Shown here piece after piece: positions 43,371-52,933 of a stretch of 64,000 nucleotides of DNA (position 1 is the first letter of the stretch; every line of letters begins with the position of its first letter). The notes below the pieces were generated by a model that searched no databases, had not been told where the DNA came from, and saw only the letters and a program-made list of their open reading frames with translations. The position numbers and the translations under genes were made by a program. The DNA comes from an uncultured Desulfobacterales bacterium (lineage in GTDB: Bacteria; Desulfobacterota; Desulfobacteria; Desulfobacterales; JAHEIW01), in assembly GCA_947259495.1 (NCBI GenBank), contig CAMYLV010000010.1, forward strand, positions 159,513 through 223,512, read 5' to 3'.

Positions 43371-44804
43371 TTAAGAGTAGTTTGAGATTCGCACCGAATC
43401 CCTCGTCGTCGACAAGTCATTTTGAAACGCTTCGCTTTTGTCCGGCTGACAATCTCTGCAGGGCATAAATTGTTGTATCTTAGCAACCTCTGCACTTGAA
43501 AAAGTGATCAGATTTTTTGATTTTATCTTCCGGGTCCACTTACAATCCGAACAGTGGAACACGTCTGAATTTTTGTTGGCAACAAATTGGTGCTCACTTA
43601 AATGCGCACTAGTAACCGCAACGGTTGGGTCCTTTGTCCGGGTGTTGGTAAGGGCTGTTGGAAATTTAAAATCGCCTAATAGCAGTTCTACAATTTTTTC
43701 CAAAGATCCGATTTCGATGGCATTCGGCACCTGGCGGCCGCTGGTTAAATAGGACAGGGGCAACGGATGATCACTCAGTAAATTGATTAAATTACCATAG
43801 GTGCAGCTTTCATCCAGCTTGGTGAAAATTAAGCTCGCAACAGTCAGCGCGTCTATGCGTTTAAGGGTGTTGCCTAAATCGCTATCTTTGGCCATCGCGC
43901 TTAACGCCAAATGGACCTCAAGGCGTTCAATGCAATCCAAACAGCCCTTGAGAGCATCGATTTCATCCGGGTTTGCGGGGTTGAATCCCGGCGTATCAAC
44001 AAGGATAAGCTCAAATTCGCCGAATTCGTCAACAGCCGACTTAAATGTAGCGGGCGTGGCAGCAGTTTTAAGGGGGATTCCGATTGCCTGGGCATAAGTC
44101 TTTAGCTCGGCCGCGGCCCCGATGCGATAGGAATCAAGTGAAATCAGCGCAACCGTTTGATGGTGTTCAAGCGCATGCCGGGCAGCCAGTTTGGCGATGG
44201 TGGTTGTTTTCCCGACACCGGTAGACCCCACAACGGCCAGCACCCGGCAGCCGGATCGGGTTGGAACCAGCACCTTGGTCGGCTGGTTTTTGTCGCGTAA
44301 TATGTCTGCTATTTCAAAAATAATTGGGCCGGTTGTCTTTAATCGATCATTCGCATATCGCCGCTTTAAGCGAGTGACGATGTCAGCGGCCAGATCACGT
44401 TTAACTTCCTGGGACAGCAAATGCTCAAAGAAACTGCTCAGCACACCGTCTGATGCGATGCGGTTGCCGTTTTCGAGCTGGTGCGACGACTTGCGATCGT
44501 TTCGTGATTTAATGCGGCTGCCGATCGCCCGGTGGAAATTTCGTGACCTGGGTCTGCCGTTTGGTTCGTATCGTCGGTAAGCCCTCAAGGCCCCGGCAAA
44601 AGCGGCTCCATTTGATTCAGCCGGAAGATGATAGGCGTCGACTGCGGCGGTAACCTCCACGCCCACCGATTTTACCAGACCTAACAGTTTATTCTCTTTT
44701 TTCAAACTGCGGGCCGATAAAATCACCGCATCAGGACCCAGTTCATTTTTAATCAACCGCAGGGCGGATGTCATATCCCCGGCTTCAAAGCGTTTAATCT
44801 GCAT
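43371..44804 (-). CDS. flhF: Flagellar GTPase FlhF with C-terminal Cys-pair extension
   Basis: The 477-residue SRP-like GTPase has an N-terminal B domain (MQIKRFEAGDMTSALRLIKNELGPDAVIL), a linker, then NG domains with the P-loop VVGSTGVGKTTTIAKLAA, LISLDSYRIGAAAELKTYAQ and VDTPGFNPANPDE. FlhF recruits flagellar components to the pole. After the usual end of the G domain (GRQVPNAIE) there are about 95 further residues with HCSDCKW and MPCRDCQ, a likely zinc ribbon not usual for FlhF. It overlaps the end of flhA by 11 nt. Confidence 0.94.
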   Translation of the reverse strand: MQIKRFEAGDMTSALRLIKNELGPDAVILSARSLKKENKLLGLVKSVGVEVTAAVDAYHLPAESNGAAFAGALRAYRRYEPNGRPRSRNFHRAIGSRIKSRNDRKSSHQLENGNRIASDGVLSSFFEHLLSQEVKRDLAADIVTRLKRRYANDRLKTTGPIIFEIADILRDKNQPTKVLVPTRSGCRVLAVVGSTGVGKTTTIAKLAARHALEHHQTVALISLDSYRIGAAAELKTYAQAIGIPLKTAATPATFKSAVDEFGEFELILVDTPGFNPANPDEIDALKGCLDCIERLEVHLALSAMAKDSDLGNTLKRIDALTVASLIFTKLDESCTYGNLINLLSDHPLPLSYLTSGRQVPNAIEIGSLEKIVELLLGDFKFPTALTNTRTKDPTVAVTSAHLSEHQFVANKNSDVFHCSDCKWTRKIKSKNLITFSSAEVAKIQQFMPCRDCQPDKSEAFQNDLSTTRDSVRISNYS

Positions 44805-46890
44805 CGTTTAACTCCAGTACATCTAAGGATTGTATTTCAATGTTACTGAGAATTTCATCATAGGACAGCACGGTAACCCGGGGCATAAACCGATCCACGA
44901 GCTGTTTGACATGGTACCGGATCTGGGCCGAACACAGCACCACCGGCTGATAGCGTAAAGAAGAAAACTTTTCTAGACGTTCCACCAGGTTGTTCATCAT
45001 CTGCTGAGCAATATTGGGATCCAGTGCTAAAAAGGTTCCATGATCGGTTTGCTGCAATGCACCTGAAATGGCAGATTCTAGACTGTGACCGAGGGTAATG
45101 GCAGCAATGTTGCCTTCCGGTGTCAGGTGCATTTTGGTTGTCGTTCGCGCCAATGCGTGGCGCACATGTTCGGTTAAGATGACCAGATCCTTTGTGGCTG
45201 GGGCCCAGTCTGCAATGGTTTCACATATGGCCAGTAAATCGCGAATAGGAACCTGTTCGCGAAGAAGATTACGCAATACCCGGACGAGTCCCCCCAACGG
45301 TAATAAATTGGGAACCAGTTCTTCGACAACCTTGGGATGGGTTTCCTTTAGCGTATCCAATAGTTGCTGGACATCCTGTCTGCCAAGCATTTCGTGGCAG
45401 TGCTGCTTGACGATTTCAGACAGATGGGTCGTCAGCACGGTTGCCAGATCCACGACCGTAAACCCTTTGGCCAGCGCCTGCTCTTTGACATCTTCTTTTA
45501 TCCACAGGGCCGGCAAACCGTATGTGGGCTCATAGGTTGGGATGCCGTCAATTTTTTCTTCGATGGCATTCGGATTCATCGCCAGAAAATAGTTGGACAT
45601 TAATTCCCCTCTGGCGACTTCATTACCTTTGAGCAAAATGGCATATTCACCGGATTTTAACTGCATGTTATCCTGGATGTGCACCGGCGCGACAATGATC
45701 CCAAGCTCGCGTGCGATCTGGCGACGTAACGATTTAATGCGTTCCAATAGCTGACCATCCTGCTCGATATCCACCAGTGGAATAAGCCCGTATCCGACTT
45801 CGATCGCCAATGTATCCAGCGGAGGCAGTGCATCGAACTGATCCGTCGGTAATGCTTTTTCTTCACTTATTTTCTTTACCTCCTCAGCCCGGGCACGTTC
45901 TTTGATAGACTGGAATATGGTATATGCCAGCCCGCCAGACAAAACCGCTAAAACCAGAAACGGCACGGTGGGCAAACCGGGCACCAGACCAAAGCCAAAA
46001 AGAACCCCTGCGGCCACGGCGATCGCTTTCGGCTGTATGAGTACCTGCGATGCAATTTCTTTTCCCAAACTCGAATCCGCCCCGGCACGGGTAACAATAA
46101 CCCCGGCGGCGGTGGAGACGATGAGGGCCGGCACCTGGCTGACCAGACCATCACCAATTGTCAGCAAGGTATAATTTTGGGCGGCATCGACAAAGGTCAT
46201 GGAGTTTTGAAAAATACCGATGGACAGCCCGCCGATAATATTGATCAGGGTAATGACGATTCCGGCTATCGCATCACCGCGCACGAATTTATTGGCGCCA
46301 TCCATCGCCCCATAGTACTCGGCTTCCCGGGCGATGATGCTACGCCGTTCACGGGCTTCCAGCTCGGTGATTAAACCAGCATTCAGATCGGCATCGATGC
46401 TCATCTGTTTGCCGGGCATGGCATCCAGCGTAAATCGTGCCGCCACTTCGGCAATTCGACCAGCCCCTTTGGTAATCACCATGAAGTTAATGGCCACCAG
46501 TATTAGAAAAACAATAATGCCCACCAGATAGTTACCGCCGACTACAAACCCGCCGAATGACTGGATGACCCTGCCGGCGGCCAGGGTGCCTTCATTGCCG
46601 TGCAGCAAAATGATACGGGTCGAGGCAACGTTAAGCGACAAGCGGAATAAGGTTACCAGAAGCAGAATCGACGGAAATGAGGATAAATCAAGCGGCCGCG
46701 AAACATACATGCTGGCCAGAAGAATGATCAGCGAAAAGGTAATACTGAAAGACAACAGCAGATCCAGCAGAAAGGTCGGCAAAGGCATGACCATAAAAAT
46801 CAGGATGCCGACCACGGCTACGGCCATCAAAAGGTCGCTGTTTTTAGCAACCAATGGAATTTGGCCTGTCATTTGAGTCTGATCTGCCAA
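44794..46890 (-). CDS. flhA: Flagellar export protein FlhA
   Basis: The 698-residue export-gate protein has eight transmembrane segments in the first half (about 15-330), the FHIPEP-like loop with ITKGAGRIAEVAARFTLDAMPGKQMSIDADL, and a large cytoplasmic C-domain (about 345-698) that binds chaperones. Length and motifs are normal. It forms the nonameric ring of the flagellar type III export gate and couples proton flow to export. Confidence 0.97.
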   Translation of the reverse strand: MADQTQMTGQIPLVAKNSDLLMAVAVVGILIFMVMPLPTFLLDLLLSFSITFSLIILLASMYVSRPLDLSSFPSILLLVTLFRLSLNVASTRIILLHGNEGTLAAGRVIQSFGGFVVGGNYLVGIIVFLILVAINFMVITKGAGRIAEVAARFTLDAMPGKQMSIDADLNAGLITELEARERRSIIAREAEYYGAMDGANKFVRGDAIAGIVITLINIIGGLSIGIFQNSMTFVDAAQNYTLLTIGDGLVSQVPALIVSTAAGVIVTRAGADSSLGKEIASQVLIQPKAIAVAAGVLFGFGLVPGLPTVPFLVLAVLSGGLAYTIFQSIKERARAEEVKKISEEKALPTDQFDALPPLDTLAIEVGYGLIPLVDIEQDGQLLERIKSLRRQIARELGIIVAPVHIQDNMQLKSGEYAILLKGNEVARGELMSNYFLAMNPNAIEEKIDGIPTYEPTYGLPALWIKEDVKEQALAKGFTVVDLATVLTTHLSEIVKQHCHEMLGRQDVQQLLDTLKETHPKVVEELVPNLLPLGGLVRVLRNLLREQVPIRDLLAICETIADWAPATKDLVILTEHVRHALARTTTKMHLTPEGNIAAITLGHSLESAISGALQQTDHGTFLALDPNIAQQMMNNLVERLEKFSSLRYQPVVLCSAQIRYHVKQLVDRFMPRVTVLSYDEILSNIEIQSLDVLELNDAD

Positions 46891-46901
46891 AGAAATTTCC
46901 T

Positions 46902-47981
46902 TTAAAATGCCGTTTGGTAAATACCCTTGAGGCGGTAGACATATGCCAATACTTCGGCCACAGCCCGGTAAAGCTCCGCCGGAATAAATTCACCGATCTC
47001 AACCATTTTATGCAAGGCCTGGGCCAACGGTTTATCTTCAACAAGCGGCACCCGGTTTTCGCGGGCAATCTCTTTTATTTTTTCTGCAATGTTGCCAGCG
47101 CCTTTGGCAACCACCTTCGGAGCCATCATCTGTACCGCATCAAACTTTAGCGCCACGGCCAGATGAACGGGGTTGGTAATGACGACATCCGCCTCGGGCA
47201 CAGCTTCCATCATCCGGCGACTGGCCATCTCCAGCTGCATCTTTCGAATCCGCCCCTTAACCTTGGGATCCCCTTCACTTTGCCTGCGTTCATCTTTGAC
47301 TTCCTGCTTGGTCATCTTCAGGTTTTCCTCGTACTGCCAGCGCTGGTAAATATAATCGAGGACCGCCAAAATAATGAGCGCCAGGCACACGAAGAAAAAT
47401 ATTTTAAGGGCCACTGCGCCGATAAAAAGTAAGATCTCGCCGACTTCCTGTTGTATTAAAGCAGGAAACTTGGTTATTTCCTTTTTGACGACCCCGTAAG
47501 CGATCAGGCCGACTAAAAGGATTTTAAATAGGGATTTCACCAGCTCCACCAGCGATTTCAAGGAAACCAGCTTTTTTAAGCCCGAAATCGGGTTGAATTT
47601 GGATAGTTTGGGCCGCATGGGTTCGCTGTGCATTTCAAATCCAATCTGACCAATGTTGCCCGCCAACCCGGCAATCAGAACCGGCACAAAAAACGGAATT
47701 AAAATAAAAAATACTTTCCCGAAAATAGCCGCAGCAAAGACACTGAGATCTGAAACCACATCGATCCGCAGAGTGTCTAGCTGCTGATAGATGCCACCGA
47801 TCACCTCCGAGATGCTCCAGAACATCCATGAACCGGCAAAATAGAAAAAACCCATGGCGGTCATTAAAATCAGAACCGACGGAATCTCTCGGCTTTGGGC
47901 AACCTGTCCTTTGCGCCTGGCTCGCTCCCGGCGTTTCGGGGTTGCTTTTTCGGTACGTTCCTGACCAGCGCTTTCTGGCAT
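46902..47981 (-). CDS. flhB: Flagellar export switch protein FlhB (NPVH variant)
   Basis: The 359-residue protein begins with the typical QERTEKATPKRRERARRKGQVAQS, has four transmembrane segments, and a cytoplasmic C-domain. The autocleavage site usually NPTH reads ITNPVHLAVALKF, so Asn-Pro is kept but Thr is Val. The C-domain continues VAKGAGNIAEKIKEIARENRVPLVEDKPLAQAL. FlhB switches export from hook to filament substrates after cleavage. The change may slow or alter cleavage (inference). Confidence 0.95.
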   Translation of the reverse strand: MPESAGQERTEKATPKRRERARRKGQVAQSREIPSVLILMTAMGFFYFAGSWMFWSISEVIGGIYQQLDTLRIDVVSDLSVFAAAIFGKVFFILIPFFVPVLIAGLAGNIGQIGFEMHSEPMRPKLSKFNPISGLKKLVSLKSLVELVKSLFKILLVGLIAYGVVKKEITKFPALIQQEVGEILLFIGAVALKIFFFVCLALIILAVLDYIYQRWQYEENLKMTKQEVKDERRQSEGDPKVKGRIRKMQLEMASRRMMEAVPEADVVITNPVHLAVALKFDAVQMMAPKVVAKGAGNIAEKIKEIARENRVPLVEDKPLAQALHKMVEIGEFIPAELYRAVAEVLAYVYRLKGIYQTAF

Positions 47982-48001
47982 CGTTGACCTCGGTTAGATT
48001 T

Positions 48002-48811
48002 TTAAGATGCGGCTCCCATCAGTAAAAAAATCGTCTTTCCCAGATTGTTGAACACCGTTTTTAGAAATGATGACAGATACGGCAGACTGAAGCCGATAAA
48101 CAGCAGCCCGATCATTATTTTTAACGGCATGGCCACAAATAAGACGTTCATCTGGGGCACCGTGCGGGCAATCAGACCAAACGCAATGCTGGTAAGCAAT
48201 AAGGCAGCGATGACCGGAGCCCCCACTTTGATAGCAATCACGAACATATTGCCGGCTAGACCCATCAGCTGTTCAATCAGTGAACCGCTGAATCTGAACC
48301 CGAAGAGGGGCACCAGCCGAAAGCTATCCGCCAGTGCCTTTAAAAACCAATGATGCGCATTCAGTGTTAAAAAAATTAAAAAAGCAAATAGTTGAAAAAA
48401 TTGTGACAGCAACGGCACCTGCTGACCGGCCGAGGGATCCATGACCCGGGCAATCGCCAGGCCCATTTGATACCCCGCCATCTGCCCGGCCAATTGCAGA
48501 CCGACAAAAATCAAATTAACCGCCATACCGATGCTGATTCCCAGCAGAATTTCACCGACGGCACCAATGGCAAAGCTGCCCAGGTGCTCTGGTACCGCAA
48601 AAGCCGTTCGGTCCAACAGAGGGTACAGAACGATACTGGCAGCCAGCGCCAGACCGAATTTAAATAAAACCGGTATGCTCTTGCTTTTAAATATCGGCAT
48701 GCTCATCAAAATGGCACCGATCCGCAAAAAGATCAGAAAAAATACCTGCAACGCGACTATGGGGATCGAAAACGATATCATATGGTACCATCGCCCACTG
48801 CAATTGGACAT
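48002..48811 (-). CDS. fliR: Flagellar export protein FliR
   Basis: The 269-residue polytopic membrane protein has the family segments FFLIFLRIGAILMSMPIFKSKSIPVLFKFGLALAASI and GEILLGISIGMAVNLIFVGLQLAGQMAGYQMGLAI. It is part of the FliPQR export gate. An internal ATG at 48781 aligns better with family N-termini; neither start has a strong ribosome site. It follows fliQ and precedes flhB. Confidence 0.95.
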   Translation of the reverse strand: MSNCSGRWYHMISFSIPIVALQVFFLIFLRIGAILMSMPIFKSKSIPVLFKFGLALAASIVLYPLLDRTAFAVPEHLGSFAIGAVGEILLGISIGMAVNLIFVGLQLAGQMAGYQMGLAIARVMDPSAGQQVPLLSQFFQLFAFLIFLTLNAHHWFLKALADSFRLVPLFGFRFSGSLIEQLMGLAGNMFVIAIKVGAPVIAALLLTSIAFGLIARTVPQMNVLFVAMPLKIMIGLLFIGFSLPYLSSFLKTVFNNLGKTIFLLMGAAS

Positions 48812-48821
48812 TCAGCCGGCA

Positions 48822-49091
48822 TCAGCGAATGTACGTCACAATGTTGCTGAACAAATCGGTCGTGAAAGTCAGCATGGTTTGCATCATCCAGGGTAAAAAG
48901 AATAACAGTGCGCACGCCACCGCCAACATTTTGGGAATAAAAGTCAGTGTCATTTCGTTGATGGAGGTGGCGGACTGAAATATGCTGACCAACAGCCCTA
49001 CCAGCAAACCGGCCAACAGCATAGGGGCTGCCAGTAGGATAGTGGTTTTAATGGCTTCGAAAAAAAATCCGGTTAAAAATTCAGGTGTCAT
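48822..49091 (-). CDS. fliQ: Flagellar export protein FliQ
   Basis: The 89-residue protein has two transmembrane hairpin helices (about 15-40 and 52-75), with LLAAPMLLAGLLVGLLVSIFQSATSINEMTLTFIPK, the FliQ hallmark. It overlaps the fliP stop by one nucleotide. Confidence 0.95.
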   Translation of the reverse strand: MTPEFLTGFFFEAIKTTILLAAPMLLAGLLVGLLVSIFQSATSINEMTLTFIPKMLAVACALLFFLPWMMQTMLTFTTDLFSNIVTYIR

Positions 49092-49960
49092 TACACAAAA
49101 CTCCTGACCAAAGATCCGATCAGCAGATTCCAGCCATCGGCCAATACAAATAACATTAATTTAAATGGCAGTGATATCATGATCGGCGGCAACATCATCA
49201 TTCCCATGGACAGCAAAACACTGGCTACTACCATGTCGATGATCAAAAATGGTACATAAAGCAACAGCCCGATTTGAAATGCCGTTTTCACTTCACTGAT
49301 AATAAAAGAGGGAATCAGAACAGAAGTGGGAATATCGCCAGCATCCTTAGGCCGCTCCACTTTCGCAATTTCAACGAACAAAGCCAGATCCTTTTCCCGG
49401 GTCTGCTTGAACATAAATTTGCGCAACGGTACAGCAGCATTTTGCAGGGCCTGCTGCTGATCAATTTTATCATCTAAATACGGTTGCAGGGCATCCTGAT
49501 TGACCTCTTGCCAGACCGGCGTCATGATGAAAAAGGTTAAAAACAGCGCCAGACCGATAATGACCTGATTGGGCGGCATTTGCATGGTACCCAGTGCCCG
49601 GCGCAATAGCGACAGCACAATCACACAGCGGGTAAAGGAGGTCAGCATTATTAAAATGGCCGGTGCCAGGGACAGAATCGTCATCAACAGAAAAATCTGC
49701 AACACAACGGCCATTTTCCCGGGTTCCTGGGTTTGGTCCATGTCGATGCGAATAAACGCCGGGGTATCATTCGGCTCGGCAGCCGCACCGTCAGGTACAG
49801 CTCCAAAAATCGCGCCGATACCCACTGCGATAGCCGCCACAACAACCAGCAACTGCTGTAAGCGATGCTGCGATTGGCCATCACCGCAAACGGTTCTTTT
49901 TGGGCGCAGCGCAAAAAAACAAGCCCCGATCGGGCGATTTAAGGAATGCTGTCTGACCAT
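49091..49960 (-). CDS. fliP: Flagellar export protein FliP
   Basis: The 289-residue protein has an N-terminal signal-type hydrophobic stretch (about 36-53), a short periplasmic region, then the FliP core [46 protein letters not shown] and [37 protein letters not shown]. It nucleates the export gate. The N-terminus is longer than usual, so a later start is possible. Confidence 0.95.
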   Translation of the reverse strand: MVRQHSLNRPIGACFFALRPKRTVCGDGQSQHRLQQLLVVVAAIAVGIGAIFGAVPDGAAAEPNDTPAFIRIDMDQTQEPGKMAVVLQIFLLMTILSLAPAILIMLTSFTRCVIVLSLLRRALGTMQMPPNQVIIGLALFLTFFIMTPVWQEVNQDALQPYLDDKIDQQQALQNAAVPLRKFMFKQTREKDLALFVEIAKVERPKDAGDIPTSVLIPSFIISEVKTAFQIGLLLYVPFLIIDMVVASVLLSMGMMMLPPIMISLPFKLMLFVLADGWNLLIGSLVRSFV

Positions 49961-50340
49961 TATTGATCGTTTTTTGACACCGTAAAACGGCGGGTTATTT
50001 TATTCAAATGATCGGAAAAAGACGGCGTAATGCGCCCGGTTCCTGGATCATGAATTTGATCCAAAATCGTTTTGTCATCTATTTTGGTCAACAGGCGAAT
50101 GGTGTCGCCGGCGATACCCACCACCAGTATCGCACCGGGGATTTCAACCAGAGAGATATTTTTTTTCAAGCCGATATACTGACTGGCCAATACCCGGATC
50201 ATTTTTCCCCCGGGAGCGGCGATGTCTTTTCGCATCACCCGCTTGCTGAAATAAAAAAAGAGCCCGAGACCCGCAAGCACCAGTGCCAGAGCGGCTACCA
50301 TTTTTAAGGTCGTGGCCAACATGTCCGGTGTGGCATTCAT
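49960..50340 (-). CDS. fliO: Flagellar biosynthesis protein FliO
   Basis: The 126-residue protein has one transmembrane segment (about 9-28) and a small cytoplasmic domain with [36 protein letters not shown], typical of FliO/FliZ-type assembly factors for FliP. It sits between fliN and fliP, overlapping each slightly. Confidence 0.9.
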   Translation of the reverse strand: MNATPDMLATTLKMVAALALVLAGLGLFFYFSKRVMRKDIAAPGGKMIRVLASQYIGLKKNISLVEIPGAILVVGIAGDTIRLLTKIDDKTILDQIHDPGTGRITPSFSDHLNKITRRFTVSKNDQ

Positions 50341-50738
50341 TTTAACCTCTTAATACGTTCGCTGGGACTGATAATTTCGCTCAAACGGATACCATATTTT
50401 TCATTTACCACCACGACCTCACCCCGGGCGACGAGCTTTTGATTGGCAAAAATTTCCAGGGTTTCTCCAGCCAATTTGGAGAGTTCGATCACCGACCCCT
50501 GGCCCAGATGAAGCAGCTCGTTGATCAACATTTTGGTCCGTCCCAGCTCAACCGAAATTTCCAGCGGAATATCCAGCAAAAAATCCATGTCACCCGATAA
50601 CGAGCGATTTTTGGCACCAGCCGGTGTTGCTTTTTTCGGTGACGCCGGTTTCGGCTGCGCCTCCGCTTGATCGCCATCGGCCTGAATTCCATCCGGCGAC
50701 ACGTTCTGTTTTTTTTCTTCTTTGTCAGAATCTTGCAT
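50337..50738 (-). CDS. fliN: Flagellar switch protein FliN
   Basis: The 133-residue protein has a disordered, charged N-terminus (about 1-50) and a SpoA domain: MDFLLDIPLEISVELGRTKMLINELLHLGQGSVIELSKLAGETLEIFANQKLVARGEVVVVNEKYGIRL in the family pattern. It forms the lower C-ring. It is adjacent to fliM. Confidence 0.95.
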   Translation of the reverse strand: MQDSDKEEKKQNVSPDGIQADGDQAEAQPKPASPKKATPAGAKNRSLSGDMDFLLDIPLEISVELGRTKMLINELLHLGQGSVIELSKLAGETLEIFANQKLVARGEVVVVNEKYGIRLSEIISPSERIKRLK

Positions 50739-50740
50739 TA

Positions 50741-51721
50741 TTAGCTGTTGCCTCCATTTGAATTTATCAATTTTGCAATCTCCACTGCACGATTCCCTTT
50801 GATAATCCCCGGATAGCCAAGATATTTGGGAACCTGATCAACACTGATGGAGATGAGATCCTCCGGGCCGGCTTTTAGTTTAATCACGTCTTCGACTTGC
50901 AAGTTGATCAGTTCCCGCAGGGTCTGTTTGGTTCGACCTAGTTCTGCAATGATGGTCACATACGTGTCTTTCAGTAATTCTTTTAACTGGGGGCTCCAGG
51001 TATATTTCAGATCTTTGTCTCGCAGGTACATGGGAGAAAGTTTCTCCTTAATCGGTTCCAGCATCAGGTATGGAATCGCCAGGTGAAAGTTTCCGGAGAA
51101 CGCTTCGCCTTTGAGGGCAAAGACAATGATCAGCATAATATCGCTGGGGGGAACCAGCTGGACAAATTCCGGCTTGGTCTCGATTTTTTTCAGGCCAATC
51201 TCGATGGGATAAACCGTCGCCCAGGATTCTTCAAAGCGTACTAAAAGATCGAGGGCAAATTTTTTGATCATGCGCTGTTCAATCTGGGTAAAATCACGCA
51301 CCTGAGTTGAGGCCTTGCCGTCGCCGCCGAACATGCAATCGATCAGGGAAAAGACAAGATTGGACTCGATGCCCAGCAGTGCATTGCCGATCAACGGCTT
51401 CATAGTGAACAGGTTGAAGCTGGTCGGTCTTGGAAATGCGCTGATGAATTCCTGGTATTTTACCATTTCGGTCGAAACAAATTCAATGCAGATGCTTCTT
51501 TGCATTGAAGACAGCAGAGTGTTCTGCACGATGCGTATGAATTTATCATACACTTCCTCCAGAGCCGAAAATTGGTCCCGCAGTATAATATCTTGGGATG
51601 TCAGATTATAAGGGGCGGCCTCGACATTCTTTGCCGGTCTCTGCGCGAGGTCAACATCACCTCTTTCCATGGCAGAAAGCAGCGCATCAATTTCTTCTTT
51701 TGTGAGTATTTGGTTAGACAT
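50741..51721 (-). CDS. fliM: Flagellar switch protein FliM
   Basis: The 326-residue protein starts with the CheY-P-binding motif LTKEEIDALLSAM, followed by the CheC-like middle domain (about 45-230; ALLGIESNLVFSLIDCMFGG) and a C-terminal SpoA domain. It links FliG to FliN in the C-ring and receives the chemotaxis signal. All parts are present. Confidence 0.95.
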   Translation of the reverse strand: MSNQILTKEEIDALLSAMERGDVDLAQRPAKNVEAAPYNLTSQDIILRDQFSALEEVYDKFIRIVQNTLLSSMQRSICIEFVSTEMVKYQEFISAFPRPTSFNLFTMKPLIGNALLGIESNLVFSLIDCMFGGDGKASTQVRDFTQIEQRMIKKFALDLLVRFEESWATVYPIEIGLKKIETKPEFVQLVPPSDIMLIIVFALKGEAFSGNFHLAIPYLMLEPIKEKLSPMYLRDKDLKYTWSPQLKELLKDTYVTIIAELGRTKQTLRELINLQVEDVIKLKAGPEDLISISVDQVPKYLGYPGIIKGNRAVEIAKLINSNGGNS

Positions 51722-51732
51722 AGGGCAAGTGT

Positions 51733-52194
51733 TTATTGAATGACAAATTCGGTAAAAAAGATATTGCTAATCACCTCTGTCGGAAACAGGCCGTTGAGTT
51801 TACCGATAATTTCGTCCCGCAGAGCTGTCTTGCCTTCCATGCTGGCGATTTCCTCAAATCGCTTGGAAGGCAGTATCATCAAAATGCGATCTCTTATCTG
51901 GGGCAACCGCTCATTGAGTTTTTCAGCATCGCTTGACGCCGCGAGCTCGAGGTCCATCGTTATTCTTAAATACCGGTTGCGTTGCGGGTCAGCGAGATTG
52001 ACAATGAACGTATCCAGTGAAAAAAGCGGTCCCAACTGGGCCGTCTGGCCCTGGTCGGTTTCGGTGTTAACGACCCCGTTTGCCGGGGTACTCAGGTCGG
52101 AAAGCTTGCTCCACACCATGAAAAAGCCGGCGGCCAGGCCGATGGTCACTACCAGCATGACAGCAATAACTAAAGACATTATTTTATTTGACAT
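51733..52194 (-). CDS. fliL: Flagellar basal body-associated protein FliL
   Basis: The 153-residue protein has one N-terminal transmembrane segment (about 7-28) and a periplasmic domain with FSLDTFIVNLADPQRNRYLRITMDLELA and a C-terminus ending VISNIFFTEFVIQ. It forms rings around stators. It overlaps the motB stop by 11 nt. Confidence 0.93.
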   Translation of the reverse strand: MSNKIMSLVIAVMLVVTIGLAAGFFMVWSKLSDLSTPANGVVNTETDQGQTAQLGPLFSLDTFIVNLADPQRNRYLRITMDLELAASSDAEKLNERLPQIRDRILMILPSKRFEEIASMEGKTALRDEIIGKLNGLFPTEVISNIFFTEFVIQ

Positions 52195-52933
52195 TTTCCT
52201 GTTTGCCCTCCGTTAATAATAGGATTTCCACCCGTCTGTTTTTCATGCGATTGGCGGGCGAATCATTGGCGACAAGCGGTCGCGATTCGCCGTATCCCAC
52301 CGCTGAAAGCCTGTGGGGGTCGACCTTGCAGACCTCGGCAAAATATTTGACTACATTCACAGCCCGCGCCACCGACAGTTCCCAGTTTGAGGGGAATCGT
52401 GCGGTTTGGATAGGGATATTGTCGGTATGTCCTTCAACCCGCACCGCATCGGGCACCCGTTTGATGGCCTTGACGATCTGATCCAATAGTGCATAGCCTG
52501 CCGGGTTGATGCCCGCTTTGCCAAAATTAAAAAGAATCTGGTCTTCAAAAGAAAGCCGAATCCCCTGATGGGTGTGGGTGACCTGAATTCCAAAATCAGC
52601 CTCCAAAGATTTCATGAGTGCATCGCTTGAAAGCCCGGTTAGACGCTTTTGGGGAGATGTCTTAACGCCTTCGGGCTGGGTCCCAATGTGTGACATGTCC
52701 TCAACCGGCTGGGTCGTTTTGATACTGATATTGACCATCCGACCTTCTTTTAAAATTCCCAGACCGCTTTGCAGTGCATTTTGAAAATCCTGTATTTTTT
52801 TAGCATCGACGCTGCTCATCGCAAACAGCAACACAAAAAAAACCATCAGCAGGGTCACCAGGTCATTAAAAGTGGTCAACCAGCCGGCGCTATTGCCGCC
52901 CTCGACCCCGGAATTCTGTCGCTGTCTTCTCAC
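52184..52933 (-). CDS. motB: Flagellar motor stator protein MotB
   Basis: The 249-residue protein has the transmembrane helix WLTTFNDLVTLLMVFFVLLF with the ion-binding Asp in place, a plug region, and a C-terminal OmpA-like peptidoglycan-binding domain (VRVEGHTDNIPIQTARFPSNWELSVARAVNVV). It anchors the stator and carries the proton or sodium site. It is the second of two adjacent MotB-like genes and overlaps the first by 4 nt. Confidence 0.94.
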   Translation of the reverse strand: MRRQRQNSGVEGGNSAGWLTTFNDLVTLLMVFFVLLFAMSSVDAKKIQDFQNALQSGLGILKEGRMVNISIKTTQPVEDMSHIGTQPEGVKTSPQKRLTGLSSDALMKSLEADFGIQVTHTHQGIRLSFEDQILFNFGKAGINPAGYALLDQIVKAIKRVPDAVRVEGHTDNIPIQTARFPSNWELSVARAVNVVKYFAEVCKVDPHRLSAVGYGESRPLVANDSPANRMKNRRVEILLLTEGKQENVK

